DNA from: an uncultured Nocardioidaceae bacterium
GTDB lineage: Bacteria; Actinomycetota; Actinomycetes; Propionibacteriales; Nocardioidaceae
Length of the DNA: 40,053 bases
NCBI GenBank assembly: GCA_902805865.1
Contig: CADCUK010000061.1
Location: 1 to 40,053 of the forward strand
Reading direction: 5' to 3'
Shown in pieces: positions 15,450-24,112 of the stretch (within the stretch, counting starts at the first letter, position 1; every line of letters begins with the position of its first letter). Position numbers and translations under genes: made by a program. Under the pieces are notes generated by a model. It was not told the origin of the DNA and did no database searches. It saw only the letters and a list, made by a program, of their open reading frames with translations.

Positions 15450-17018
15450 ATGACCGATGAGCAGATCAGCGGCGCGAACGCCCTCGACGAGCTGCTGGCC
15501 CGCAGGGCGCTGACCGAGGACGCCGCGAGGGTCGAAAAGGTGGCCCGTCGGCACGCCGCCGGCGGCCGGACCGCACGGGAGAACATCGCCGACCTCGTCG
15601 ACGACGGGTCCTTCGTGGAGTACGGCCGCTTCATCACCGCCGCCCAGGAGCAGCGCCGCAGCGTCGAGGAGCTGATCCGGAGCACCCCGGCCGACGGCCT
15701 GGTCGGCGGCACCGCCACCGTCAACGCCGACCTCTTCGGCGACCGCGCCGCCTGCGGGGTGCTGTCCTACGACTACCTGGTGATGGCCGGCACCCAGGGG
15801 ATGCGTGGCCACCACAAGTCCGACCGGCTCATCGGCCTCGTCGAGCGGCTGCGCCTGCCGGCGGTGTTCTTCGCCGAGGGTGGAGGCGGACGCCCGGGCG
15901 ACACCGACTTCCCGCTGGTCTCGGCCCTCGACGTCGATTCGTTCGCCCTCTGGGCACGGCTGTCCGGGGTGGTCCCGAGGATCGCTGTCGTGGCCGGGCG
16001 GTGCTTCGCCGGGAACGCCGTCATCGCCGGCTGCTCCGACCTCATCGTCGCCACGCGCAACGCCAACCTGGGCATGGCCGGCCCGGCGATGATCGCCGGC
16101 GGCGGGCTCGGCCACTTCGAGGCCGACGAGATCGGCCCGATCGACGTGCAGACCCGCAACGGCGTCGTCGACGTGGAGGTCGCCGACGAGGCGGAGGCCG
16201 TCCGGGTGACGAAGCAGCTGCTCGGCTACTTCCAGGGTGATCTCGGCGAGTGGACCGCTCCGGACCAGACCTCGCTGAGGAGCACCATCCCGGAGCGCGA
16301 CCGGCAGGCGTTCGACATGCGGCCGGTGGTCAGCACGCTGGCCGACGAGGGGACCGTGACGTTCCTCCGCGAGAGGTTCGCGCCGGAGATGGTCACCGCA
16401 CTGGGCCGGATCGAGGGCCGGACCGTCGGCTTCGTGGGCAACCAGTCGATGCACATGGCCGGCGCCATCACGAGCGACGCCGCCGACAAGGCTGCGCGCT
16501 TCCTCCAGCTGTGCGACTCCTTCGGCTTCCCCGTCGTCTCGCTCGTCGACACCCCCGGGATGATGGTCGGCCCGGACGCCGAGGCGACCGGGCTCGTGCG
16601 GCACTCCTCGCGCTTGCTCGTCGCCGGCGCTCGGCTGCAGGTGCCGCTCGTCGGCGTCGTCGTACGCCGTGGCTACGGACTCGGCGCGCAGGCGATGCTT
16701 GGTGGCAGCACCCGGCAACCCCTGCTCATGGTGGCCTGGCCGGACGCCCACCTGGGGCCGATGGGGCTCGAAGGCGCCGTGCGGCTGGCGATGCGCGGCG
16801 AGCTCGAGGCGATGGACCCGGCGGAGCGGGAGCGGACCGTGCGTGAGCTCACCGCGGCCTACCGGGAGCACGCGAAGGCGCTCAACGCGGCCCGCATGTT
16901 CGAGATCGACGACGTGATCGACCCCGCGGAGACCCGATCGCTGGTCGCGGCGACGTTCGCGGCGGCCGCCGCCCAGGGCGGCATCACCGGGAGCGGGCGG
17001 CCTGTCGACACGTGGTGA
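15450..17018 (+). CDS. Acyl-CoA carboxylase carboxyltransferase (beta) subunit
   Basis: 522 residues with both crotonase-fold halves of the biotin-dependent carboxyltransferase family. The N-terminal half has the GGGGRPGDTDFPLV element and GRCFAGNAVIAGCSDL. The C-terminal half has FLQLCDSFGFPVVSLVDTPG and RRGYGLGAQAMLGGS with GPMGLEGAVRLAMRGE, which supply the two oxyanion holes. The enzyme moves carboxyl from biotin to an acyl-CoA; acetyl-, propionyl- or another CoA cannot be told apart here. GGAG lies eight bases before ATG 15450. No biotin carboxylase/BCCP gene is in this window, so the alpha subunit must be encoded elsewhere. Confidence 0.9.
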   Translation: MTDEQISGANALDELLARRALTEDAARVEKVARRHAAGGRTARENIADLVDDGSFVEYGRFITAAQEQRRSVEELIRSTPADGLVGGTATVNADLFGDRAACGVLSYDYLVMAGTQGMRGHHKSDRLIGLVERLRLPAVFFAEGGGGRPGDTDFPLVSALDVDSFALWARLSGVVPRIAVVAGRCFAGNAVIAGCSDLIVATRNANLGMAGPAMIAGGGLGHFEADEIGPIDVQTRNGVVDVEVADEAEAVRVTKQLLGYFQGDLGEWTAPDQTSLRSTIPERDRQAFDMRPVVSTLADEGTVTFLRERFAPEMVTALGRIEGRTVGFVGNQSMHMAGAITSDAADKAARFLQLCDSFGFPVVSLVDTPGMMVGPDAEATGLVRHSSRLLVAGARLQVPLVGVVVRRGYGLGAQAMLGGSTRQPLLMVAWPDAHLGPMGLEGAVRLAMRGELEAMDPAERERTVRELTAAYREHAKALNAARMFEIDDVIDPAETRSLVAATFAAAAAQGGITGSGRPVDTW

Positions 17019-17032
17019 GCCGGACACCTGGC

Positions 17033-17038
17033 TAGGAT
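17033..17038 (+). promoter_or_regulatory. Candidate -10 box for the DUF6394/channel/patatin genes
   Basis: TAGGAT lies 28 bp before ATG 17067, in the 48-bp gap after the carboxyltransferase. A normal leader with GGAG before the ATG would result. No good -35 is seen. Confidence 0.4.
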
Positions 17039-17066
17039 TCGGAGCACTCGGACGGCAGGAGCTGCG

Positions 17067-17453
17067 ATGAACCTGGAGAAGGTGGTCTTCGGCTTCTTCG
17101 TGCTGCTCGCTGCGACCCTCAACTTCGGCTTCTTCCTCGGCGACATGAGCGACCCCGAGCTGCACAACTCCTACGAGCTGTTCGCCGCGGTCGTGGTCAA
17201 CCTGATCGCCACCGTGCTGAAGTTCGGCGACCGCACCCAGATCGGGGCGGTGCACCTGGCCACCAGCCTCGTCGCCAGCCTGCAGCTGATCGCCGCCGCC
17301 CTCGTCTGGACCTACGGCTCCGAGGTGTCCGCCGGAGGGATGGACGGCGAGACGATGGCAGCCGTGGTGTCCCTCTCCGGAGGAGCGCTGCTGGCCAACA
17401 TCGTCTCGGTGGTGCTGCTCGTCGTGGAGACCGTCTCCTTCCAGCGTCGCTGA
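17067..17453 (+). CDS. DUF6394 integral membrane protein
   Basis: 128 residues with four predicted membrane segments: residues 5-25 (VVFGFFVLLAATLNFGFFLG), 37-52, 64-84 and 101-122. The first loop (DMSDPELHNSYELF) is acidic. It matches the DUF6394 family, whose members commonly sit beside TrkA-domain potassium channels, as here. GGAG lies six bases before ATG 17067. It is 14 bp upstream of the channel gene, so they are probably cotranscribed. A role as a channel partner is inferred from context; no catalytic residues are visible. Confidence 0.75.
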   Translation: MNLEKVVFGFFVLLAATLNFGFFLGDMSDPELHNSYELFAAVVVNLIATVLKFGDRTQIGAVHLATSLVASLQLIAAALVWTYGSEVSAGGMDGETMAAVVSLSGGALLANIVSVVLLVVETVSFQRR

Positions 17454-17467
17454 GCTCCGGAGCAGCC

Positions 17468-19198
17468 GTGAGCAGCCCAGTCAGCAGCCAGACGAGCAAC
17501 CTCCCGGTGGTCGAGACGCGCCGGCCCTCGACCGGCATCCTCCTGGTGCTGCGGCGGATGCGCACACCGATCATCGTGCTCATCGGCATCTTCGCGCTGA
17601 GCACGGTCGGCCTCACGCTCGTGCCGGGTGAGGACCCGCAGGGGAACCCGCACCGGCTCAGCATCTTCGAGGCGTTCTACTTCATGGCCTACACCGCCAG
17701 CACGATCGGTTTCGGTGAGCTGCCCTACCCGTTCACGCCCGCCCAGCGGCTGTGGGTCACGGTGTCGATCTTCATGGCGGTCACCGGCTGGGCCTATGCG
17801 ATCGGCTCGCTGCTCTCGCTCATGCAGGACCGGGCCTTCCGGGCCGCGCTCGCCCGCAGGCACTTCGTGAACAAGGTCCGGCACCTGGGGGAGCCGTTCC
17901 TCGTCCTCGTCGGCTACGGCAACGCCACCCGCTCCCTCGCCCGGTCGCTCGACGAGATGGGCCGCCGGTTCGTGGTGGTCGACGACGACGAGGAGCGCAT
18001 CGCCGGCGTCGAGCTCGATGCCTACCGGGCGGACAGCCCGGCGCTGCTGGGCAACGCCCGCGACACCGAGGTGATGGCGCTGGCCGGAGCCGCCCACCCC
18101 CGGTGCGAGGGGGTCGTCGCCCTCACCGGCGACGACGACACCAACCTGGACGTGGCGATGACGGTCGGGCTGCTGCGCCCCGGGCTGCCGGTGATCGCCC
18201 GGACGAGCTCCCGGGACATCGCCGACCGGATGGAGCTCTTCGGGGCCTCGGAGGTCGTGAACCCGCTGGACCGGTTCGGCGACCACCTGCGGATCCTGCT
18301 GCGCTCACCGGCGTCGTACCAGCTGATGGTGTGGCTGACCAGCTCGCCCGGCTCACCCCTGCCGCCTCGGAGGGATCCGCTCCCCACCGGACGCTGGGTG
18401 GTCAGCGGCGACGGCCGCTTCGGGCGCGAGCTGACCGAGGACCTCCGGGCGGAGGGCATCGAGGTCGACCTCGTCGGCGGCGGCCACCCCGACAGCACCA
18501 GCGACAGCGTCCAGGCCGGGGACCTCGACGCCGAGCACCTGCAGGGCGCCGTCGCCTTCGTCGCCGCGACCGAGAGCGACATGACCAACCTGTGGCTGCT
18601 GCGCACGGCCCAGCAGATGAACCCCGACCTGTTCCTCGTCGCGCTGCAGAACCGGGCGTCGAACGCCCGGCTCTACGAGTCCGCCGGGGTCGACTTCGGG
18701 ATGCTGCCCGCGGAGCTGATCGTCCACGAGGTGCTGGCCCGGCTGGCGAACCCCGAGCTGATGCAGTTCCTGCCGCGCGTGCCCCACATGGGGGAGGAGT
18801 GGTCCGACGCGATGGTCGAGCGGCTCGTCAGCGCCGGCGGGGACGGGGCACCCGACCTGTGGCGCATCGTGCTGGACCAGCGCGAGGCTCCCGGCGTGCA
18901 GCACTGGCTCTCTGACGGCCACCTGACGCTCAGCGACCTCCTCCGCGACCCCCACGACCGTGACCACGCACTCCACATCGTGCCGCTGGTGCACGTCCGG
19001 GACGAGGAGGGCACGATCGCGCCCGAGCCCGAGCTGCTGCTGGAGCCCGGCGACGTGCTGCTGCTCGCCGCCCCCGCGAGTGCCCGGCGCACCCTGGCCG
19101 ACACGCTCGCGCACCCCTCCACGGCTGCCTACGTCGTCGAAGACCGGGTGGTGCCGTCCAGCTGGGTGTGGCGCAAGCTCACCCGCACGTCTCTCTAG
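17468..19198 (+). CDS. Potassium channel with two RCK/TrkA-N domains
   Basis: 576 residues. Two membrane helices (about 33-53 and 93-113) flank a pore loop with selectivity filter TIGFGE at residues 79-84, a variant of TVGYGD. Two RCK/TrkA-N Rossmann domains follow: the first starts VLVGYGNATRSLARSL near residue 147, the second VVSGDGRFGREL near residue 310, with a TrkA-C-like region at the C-terminus (LLLEPGDVLLLAAP). The family conducts K+ across the cytoplasmic membrane and is gated by nucleotides or ions. GTG 17468 has GGAG upstream. The glycine pattern of the second Rossmann (GDGRFG) departs from GxGxxG spacing less clearly than the first, so it may be degenerate in ligand binding. Confidence 0.88.
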   Translation: MSSPVSSQTSNLPVVETRRPSTGILLVLRRMRTPIIVLIGIFALSTVGLTLVPGEDPQGNPHRLSIFEAFYFMAYTASTIGFGELPYPFTPAQRLWVTVSIFMAVTGWAYAIGSLLSLMQDRAFRAALARRHFVNKVRHLGEPFLVLVGYGNATRSLARSLDEMGRRFVVVDDDEERIAGVELDAYRADSPALLGNARDTEVMALAGAAHPRCEGVVALTGDDDTNLDVAMTVGLLRPGLPVIARTSSRDIADRMELFGASEVVNPLDRFGDHLRILLRSPASYQLMVWLTSSPGSPLPPRRDPLPTGRWVVSGDGRFGRELTEDLRAEGIEVDLVGGGHPDSTSDSVQAGDLDAEHLQGAVAFVAATESDMTNLWLLRTAQQMNPDLFLVALQNRASNARLYESAGVDFGMLPAELIVHEVLARLANPELMQFLPRVPHMGEEWSDAMVERLVSAGGDGAPDLWRIVLDQREAPGVQHWLSDGHLTLSDLLRDPHDRDHALHIVPLVHVRDEEGTIAPEPELLLEPGDVLLLAAPASARRTLADTLAHPSTAAYVVEDRVVPSSWVWRKLTRTSL

Positions 19199-19208
19199 GG
19201 GTCGGCAC

Positions 19209-20438
19209 GTGTCCACGGGACGCGACGAGAGGGTCGCGGTGGTCCTGTCGGGGGCCGCTGCCCGGGGAGCCTTCCAGGCCGGTGCACTCGAGGTGCTCGT
19301 CCCGTGGCTGGACCGGCAGGGGCTGCGTCCCACGATCTGGCTCGGCACCAGCGCCGGCAGCATCAACACGGTCCTGTGGGGTGCCCGTGCACACCTCGAC
19401 CCCGCCGATGCGGCCGCCGAGGTCACCGGCACCTGGCTGCGGATGAGCGACGACGACGTCTACGAGCCGCTCCCGCTGACTCTTCCGCGGATCGGCCTGC
19501 AGTTCGCCGGCGGCGCGCTGCTCGGCCGTGGCCACGGGACCACCAGCCTCCTCGACACCGCCCCGCTGCGCCGCACCGGCGAGGAGGTGCTGCGCACGGA
19601 CCTGCTGCGCGAGAACCTCGCGTCCGGTGTGCTGTCGGCGGTGGGGGTCGTCGCCACCCGGATGCCCGACGAGCGCGACGCGGAGGTCGCAGGCACCGCC
19701 AGTGGCCGGAGCGTGCTCTTCCTCGACGAGCACACCCCGGACGAGTACGACGGCGACCCGGACCGGGCCCTCGACGTCGTCCGCGGACCGATCATCGCCG
19801 ACCACGTCCTCGCCTCGTCGGCGATCCCGGTGGCGTTCCCGCCCGTCCGGCTGCCCGCTCCCGCCGCGGGCTGGTACGTCGACGGAGGGGTCCGGCTCAA
19901 CACGCCGCTGCACCCGGCAGTCGGCCTGGGAGCCGACCGGGTCGTCCTGGTCTCGGCGACCTCCACGTCGTACGCGCAGGCGGCGGAGCCGGGGCTCGTT
20001 GGAAGGACTCCCGACATCGCGGACGCGGCTGCGCAGGTGCTCCACGCCACGCTCGCCGACCGCACCACCGAGGACCTGCGCGCGCTGCGCCGCACCAACC
20101 GGCTGGTCGACGCTGTCGACCGGGCGGGCCGGTCCGGGCTGCTTGCGGACGGTGCCGGCCGGCCCTACCGGAAGGTGCCGGTCGTGGCGGTCAGCCCGGC
20201 GCCCGGCGCGATGGGGCGGACGGCCGACCGCATCTTCCGCGACCGCACCCGCGGGCTGGGCCGGCTCCGCGAGCTCGACAACTGGCTGCTGGGCCGTGCC
20301 CTCAGGGGCGCCGGTGACGAGGTCGGCCGCCGCGAGCTGCTGAGCTACCTGTTCTTCGACGAGGAGTACTTCGCAGCGGGCGCCGCACTCGGTCGGGCCG
20401 CCGCGGAGCAGGCCCTGGCCGTCGGCTGGCAGCTCTGA
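19209..20438 (+). CDS. Patatin-like phospholipase family protein
   Basis: 409 residues from GTG 19209, which has AGGGG seven bases upstream and lies 10 bp after the channel stop. The oxyanion motif SGAAARGAFQAG (14-25), the nucleophile elbow GTSAG with Ser48, and DGG with Asp225 form the Ser-Asp dyad of patatin lipid acyl hydrolases. Such enzymes release fatty acids from phospholipids. No signal peptide or membrane segment is evident, so it is probably cytoplasmic or peripheral. The close spacing to the DUF6394 and channel genes suggests one transcript and a membrane-linked role, which is inference. It converges on the PhoX-like gene with a 45-bp gap that shows only a GCTGTCGC direct repeat. 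Confidence 0.88.
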   Translation: MSTGRDERVAVVLSGAAARGAFQAGALEVLVPWLDRQGLRPTIWLGTSAGSINTVLWGARAHLDPADAAAEVTGTWLRMSDDDVYEPLPLTLPRIGLQFAGGALLGRGHGTTSLLDTAPLRRTGEEVLRTDLLRENLASGVLSAVGVVATRMPDERDAEVAGTASGRSVLFLDEHTPDEYDGDPDRALDVVRGPIIADHVLASSAIPVAFPPVRLPAPAAGWYVDGGVRLNTPLHPAVGLGADRVVLVSATSTSYAQAAEPGLVGRTPDIADAAAQVLHATLADRTTEDLRALRRTNRLVDAVDRAGRSGLLADGAGRPYRKVPVVAVSPAPGAMGRTADRIFRDRTRGLGRLRELDNWLLGRALRGAGDEVGRRELLSYLFFDEEYFAAGAALGRAAAEQALAVGWQL

Positions 20439-20483
20439 GCCCGCTCCGCTGTCGCGCTGTCGCGTGTGAGCGCGTGGTGTCCG

Positions 20484-21953
20484 TCAGACGCCGATCGTGC
20501 GCCACGGACCCCAGATCGCGAACGACAGGCCTCTGCTGGCCTGGATGTTCACGAACAGCGTCCTGCCGTCCGGGCTGAACGTCGAGCCGGCGAACTCGTC
20601 ACCGAACCGGTCCTCGTCGCCCGCGCTGGTGCGCAGCCGGTTGAGCGCGATGTCCCAGATCTTGCCGTTGGTGGAGAGCCCCCGCAGGTAGTTGTCCCCG
20701 GCGCTGTCCTCGCAGAGCACGAGCGTGCCGCGCGGGGACGTGGTGATGTTGTCGGGGAAGTCGAGGGTCTCCTGGTCCGGCGACTGGTAGACGCAGGTCA
20801 GCGTCTTCCTCCGCGGGTCGTACCCCCAGACCTGGCCGAACCCGTTGCCGAATCCCTTCGACGAGTCCGACGGAGCCGTCTCCCGATCTCCGCCGCCCTG
20901 GGTCGAGGTGAAGTAGATGATGCCGTCCTGGTGGACGGTGCCCTCCAGCCGCGAGAACAGCGCTGCCCCCTTGGCCCGACCCTGGTTGCCGACGAAGGTG
21001 AGCGCCTCGTCGTTCGTGGTCGTGGGCTCGCCCTCGCTGCCGGTGGGGAACACCGCGTTCGGCTCGTTGATCCGCACCCACTCGACGTCGTACGTCCGGC
21101 CTTGCTCCTGTCGGCCCTCGAGGTGCTTGTTGTCCCGACCCTTGACCTTGAGCATGTGGAGCACGCCGTCGTTGTCCAGCCGACCGGTCTTCATCGGGTC
21201 GGTCTGCGGGGTGTAGCGGTAGAAGCCCGACGGGAACGCGAAGTTGTCCTCGCTCAGGTAGAGCGCCCCGCCCTGGGGGTCGTAGGCCACCGACTCGTGG
21301 GCGAAGCGACCCGCCTGCGTGATCGGCTCGCGGGAGGCCCACTCGCCGGCGGGCACCTCGAACACGTAGCCGTGCGGCTTCTTCAGCGCAGCGTTGGACG
21401 CGCCGGTGAAGTCCGGGCCGACGTCCGGGCCGTTCACGGTTTCCTCGCAGGTCATCCAGCTGCCCCACGGCATGACCCCGCCACTGCAGTTCATCATCGT
21501 GCCGTTGAGGCTGGTGTAGGCACTGAGCACGCGACCCCGCTTGGTCACCCGGATGGTGGTGGTGCCGCCACCCGCCGCCTCGTCGTACGGCGTGTCCGGG
21601 CCGAAGGCTCCCTTGGAGCCGTTGACCTCGTGGTTGCGCACCAGGATCACCGTGTCGCCGCTGCCCTGGAAGGCGCCCATCCCGTCGTGGCGGCCAGGGA
21701 GCTGCGTGCCGTCGTCGAGGACGACCGGCGAGCCGTCGGCGGTGTCGGTGTCGTGGAAGGAGCGGTAGCGGAACCCTTCCGGCAGGTGCAGCCGGACCTT
21801 GCCGTCGCGCTCGTCGGGGACAGGGAAGAGCTCCACGTTGCGGGGGTAGCGCCCGGCGGCCTCGGCGGGCAGTGCGGCGAAGCCCGCGAACGGGCCACCT
21901 GCGAGAGCGGCGGCGGCGCCTGACTTCAGGACGGTACGGCGGTCGACGGTCAT
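20484..21953 (-). CDS. PhoX-family (DUF839) alkaline phosphatase-like protein, Tat-exported
   Basis: 489 residues from ATG 21953, chosen because GGAGGG lies eight bases upstream. The frame is open upstream, but that part overlaps the GNAT gene. The N-terminus DRRTVLKSGAAAALAGG is a twin-arginine signal followed by AEA-A cleavage. The mature protein is a beta-propeller of the DUF839/PhoX class, with WGSWMTCEETVNGPDVGPDF, GRFAHESVAYDP and EDNFAFPSGFYRY. Family members with known activity are Ca/Fe-dependent phosphatases. It is inferred to act outside the membrane in phosphate acquisition; the substrate is not proven. It sits 41 bp downstream of the GNAT gene. Confidence 0.85.
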   Translation of the reverse strand: MTVDRRTVLKSGAAAALAGGPFAGFAALPAEAAGRYPRNVELFPVPDERDGKVRLHLPEGFRYRSFHDTDTADGSPVVLDDGTQLPGRHDGMGAFQGSGDTVILVRNHEVNGSKGAFGPDTPYDEAAGGGTTTIRVTKRGRVLSAYTSLNGTMMNCSGGVMPWGSWMTCEETVNGPDVGPDFTGASNAALKKPHGYVFEVPAGEWASREPITQAGRFAHESVAYDPQGGALYLSEDNFAFPSGFYRYTPQTDPMKTGRLDNDGVLHMLKVKGRDNKHLEGRQEQGRTYDVEWVRINEPNAVFPTGSEGEPTTTNDEALTFVGNQGRAKGAALFSRLEGTVHQDGIIYFTSTQGGGDRETAPSDSSKGFGNGFGQVWGYDPRRKTLTCVYQSPDQETLDFPDNITTSPRGTLVLCEDSAGDNYLRGLSTNGKIWDIALNRLRTSAGDEDRFGDEFAGSTFSPDGRTLFVNIQASRGLSFAIWGPWRTIGV

Positions 21954-21994
21954 GTGTCGTCCCTCCAGGGATGCGTAGGAGTGGACGCACCACA

Positions 21995-22540
21995 CTATGT
22001 CGACTCGCCGGTCCCAGCCAGGTCCACCACGACCTCGAGCGAGCCGCGCACGGTCGGCGTCACGGTCGTCGGACCGAGTCGGGCGAGCATCGCGACCGCT
22101 GCCGGGTTGTCCTCGGCGACCTCGGTGACGAGCCTGGTCAGCCCTTGCGGACACAGCCGCATCAGCTCGTCGAGGAGGACCGTGGCGATCCCTCGACCGT
22201 GCCACGCGTCGAGCACGGTCACCGCCACGTCCGCGTCGGTGGGGTGGTCGTCGTAGCGGATCAGCCGCGCGATCGCGACCTTCTGGGGCGGTCCGTCCAC
22301 AGGGTGCACGGTGAGCACGAGCGCGACGTGGTCGATCCAGTCGACGTCGTCCACCAGCTGGTCGAGCATCCGGTCGGTCAGGTTCGGGACCGCGGTGAGG
22401 AAGCGGTGGAACTGGGACTCGGGGGAGAGGCTCTCGTAGGACGCGCGCAGCAGGCCCCGGTCCTCGCGCCGGGCCGGTGAGATGGTGGCGCGGGTGCCGT
22501 CGCGCAGCACCGCCTCCCGAAGGACGACCTCGTCAGCCAC
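21995..22540 (-). CDS. GNAT-family N-acetyltransferase
   Basis: 181 residues from GTG 22540, with GGGGAGG about six bases upstream. The acetyl-CoA-binding signature is visible as AWHGRGIATVLLDELM near residues 112-127, after the beta-strand ADVAVTVLD; N-terminal RPARREDRGLL-type residues and FHRFLTAVPNLTDRMLDQLVDVD fit the subgroup often found as a single-domain protein or fused to acyl-CoA synthetase-like domains. The acetyl acceptor cannot be predicted. It is divergent from the J-domain gene across a 247-bp regulatory gap. Confidence 0.82.
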   Translation of the reverse strand: MADEVVLREAVLRDGTRATISPARREDRGLLRASYESLSPESQFHRFLTAVPNLTDRMLDQLVDDVDWIDHVALVLTVHPVDGPPQKVAIARLIRYDDHPTDADVAVTVLDAWHGRGIATVLLDELMRLCPQGLTRLVTEVAEDNPAAVAMLARLGPTTVTPTVRGSLEVVVDLAGTGEST

Positions 22541-22645
22541 GCCTGCCTCCCCTCGTCGGCGATCCTAGGCAGGCGCCCGGAACCGCCGATGACCGTTTCG
22601 GGACCTCCAGCACACGGTGCCCGGTTTCGTCCCGCCGAGCCGTGA

Positions 22646-22747
22646 CCGTCGTCCCTGGTTGGGACACCCGACGGCGGGGAACCATTCGGACATTGGGGGT
22701 GTCCGATTTGCGTAACCTTGTCGGGTTGACGCCGTTGGACACGTGTC
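22646..22747. promoter_or_regulatory. Inverted repeats in the GNAT/J-domain divergent gap
   Basis: Three palindromic elements sit in the 247-bp gap at 22541-22787. First, CCGTCG...CGACGG with an inner TCCC/GGGA (about 22646-22674). Second, TCGGACA at 22686-22692 with TGTCCGA at 22700-22706. Third, the perfect GACACGTGTC at 22738-22747. TAACCT at about 22713 may be a -10 box for the J-domain gene. They could be operators or leader hairpins. Confidence 0.4.
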
Positions 22748-22787
22748 ACCGTGAGGCGGGGGTCTCACGACACGCGAGGAGGGCACG

Positions 22788-23672
22788 ATGAGCTTCAAGG
22801 CGTACACGTTGCTGGGGGTGTCTCCCGGGGCGACGGTGGCCGAGATCAAGGCTGCCTACCGGGAACGAGCGAGGCAGATCCACCCGGACCGGTTCGTCGA
22901 CGACCCGCGGAAGGCGCGGGCCGCCCACGAGGCGTTCGTCGAGCTGGGTTCGGCGTTCCGCGTCGCGCTGGCCACCGCTGCGGCCGCTGACGCGGCGTCG
23001 GTCGCGGTCCGGGCGGCCGCGCAGTCGGCGCAGGCGGCGGCGCGCTCGACGCAGCAGGGCCGGCCCGGGGCAGCTCGGCTGCCGCGAGCCACGTTCCCGC
23101 CGCAGGTGCCGCAGGTGCCGCAGCAACGCCGATCGACACCGCAGCGGCCGGGCGACGGTGGGCGGGCCGTGCCTCGGTCGCGCGTCGTGCAGCGACCGAC
23201 CGTGACGCCGGTCCGGCAGGACGACCCGATGCTGGTGCTCCTGACCGTGCCGCAGCGGTGCGCGCGCCCGTGGTCGGCGCACTCGTTGGAGGTCTGGGCG
23301 CTCACGCTGGTCCCCGAGGCCCGTCGGCACCTCGCGGAGGCGAAGCGGCTGGCCAGGGGGAGCGGCGTCGCGTCCCAACGCCACTTCACGACGGCCACCG
23401 CGCACGCGTTGCTGACGTTGACCGTCAACGGGCTCAACGGCCCGCGCGTGATGGGGGTGGTCGGTCACCTCGACCTGGCCTACGACGCCCTCGAGATCGT
23501 CCTCCCGCGCGAGGTGGTCGACCGGCTCCCGGCGCGGGTCACGGCTCTCGGTCCGGTCGGCCGTGAGCCGGCCCAGGCGCCGGGACAGCGGCTGCTCGCG
23601 TTCTGCGCGGCCGGCGGGGCGCTGGCGGGGCTGGCCGCGTGGACGCAGCTCTTCGGGTTCCTCGGCGGGTGA
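22788..23672 (+). CDS. Membrane-tethered J-domain protein
   Basis: 294 residues from ATG 22788, with GAGGAGGG upstream. Residues 4-60 are a J domain (YTLLGVSPGATVAEIKAAY) with HPD at residues 32-34, which stimulates DnaK ATPase. Next come an Ala-rich helix (65-95), a Pro/Gln/Arg-rich linker with VPQVPQQ repeats (96-145), a globular region (148-265) of unknown fold, and a C-terminal hydrophobic segment LLAFCAAGGALAGLAAWTQL that would tether the protein to the membrane. There is no Gly/Phe region or zinc finger, so this is a class III DnaJ relative. The stop overlaps the GTG of the HIT gene, implying coupled translation. Confidence 0.8.
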   Translation: MSFKAYTLLGVSPGATVAEIKAAYRERARQIHPDRFVDDPRKARAAHEAFVELGSAFRVALATAAAADAASVAVRAAAQSAQAAARSTQQGRPGAARLPRATFPPQVPQVPQQRRSTPQRPGDGGRAVPRSRVVQRPTVTPVRQDDPMLVLLTVPQRCARPWSAHSLEVWALTLVPEARRHLAEAKRLARGSGVASQRHFTTATAHALLTLTVNGLNGPRVMGVVGHLDLAYDALEIVLPREVVDRLPARVTALGPVGREPAQAPGQRLLAFCAAGGALAGLAAWTQLFGFLGG

Positions 23673-24112
23673 GCCCAGGTCGTACGCCGGGGTCCGGCTG
23701 CCTGTTCTGCGCGATCGTCGCGGGCGAGCAGCCGGCCACGATGGTGCTCGAGGAGGAGCACCTCGTCGCCTTCCTCGACATCCGACCGGTCTTCAAGGGT
23801 CACACGCTGCTCGTCCCGCGCCGCCACGTCGCGACGCTGCCCGAGCTGCCGGCCGAGCTGCGTGACCCGCTCCTCGAGACGACCCAGCGGCTCAGCACGG
23901 CGGTGGTGGCGGGACTGGGCGCGCAGGGCTCGTTCGTGGCCGTGAACAACGTCGTGAGCCAGAGCGTCCCGCACCTGCACGTGCACGTCGTACCCCGGAC
24001 CAAGGGGGACGGGCTCCGGGGGTTCTTCTGGCCGCGGACGAAGTACGCGGACGACGACGAGATGGCCGACTACGCCCGCCGGCTGGGAGCAGCGATCTCC
24101 AGCGCCGGCTGA
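23669..24112 (+). CDS. HIT-family nucleotide hydrolase/transferase
   Basis: 147 residues from GTG 23669, which overlaps the J-domain gene's stop as GTGA. The motif HLHVHVVP is the histidine triad (HxHxHxx) that carries the catalytic nucleophile; CLFCAIVAGEQPA near the start supplies the Cys pair common in HIT proteins, and GHTLLVPRRHV is the conserved strand. HIT enzymes hydrolyse nucleoside phosphoramidates or dinucleoside polyphosphates. An earlier in-frame GTG (23639) would lengthen the overlap. The last 43 bp overlap the convergent PAP2 gene. Confidence 0.85.
   Translation: MSPGRTPGSGCLFCAIVAGEQPATMVLEEEHLVAFLDIRPVFKGHTLLVPRRHVATLPELPAELRDPLLETTQRLSTAVVAGLGAQGSFVAVNNVVSQSVPHLHVHVVPRTKGDGLRGFFWPRTKYADDDEMADYARRLGAAISSAG

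Noticed and set aside
15402-17255. Minus-strand frame of about 600 codons
   Set aside because: Antisense to the carboxyltransferase gene; no motifs or ribosome binding site.
21954-22205. Upstream extension of the PhoX-like gene
   Set aside because: It would overlap the GNAT gene and precede the Tat signal; ATG 21953 has a good ribosome binding site.
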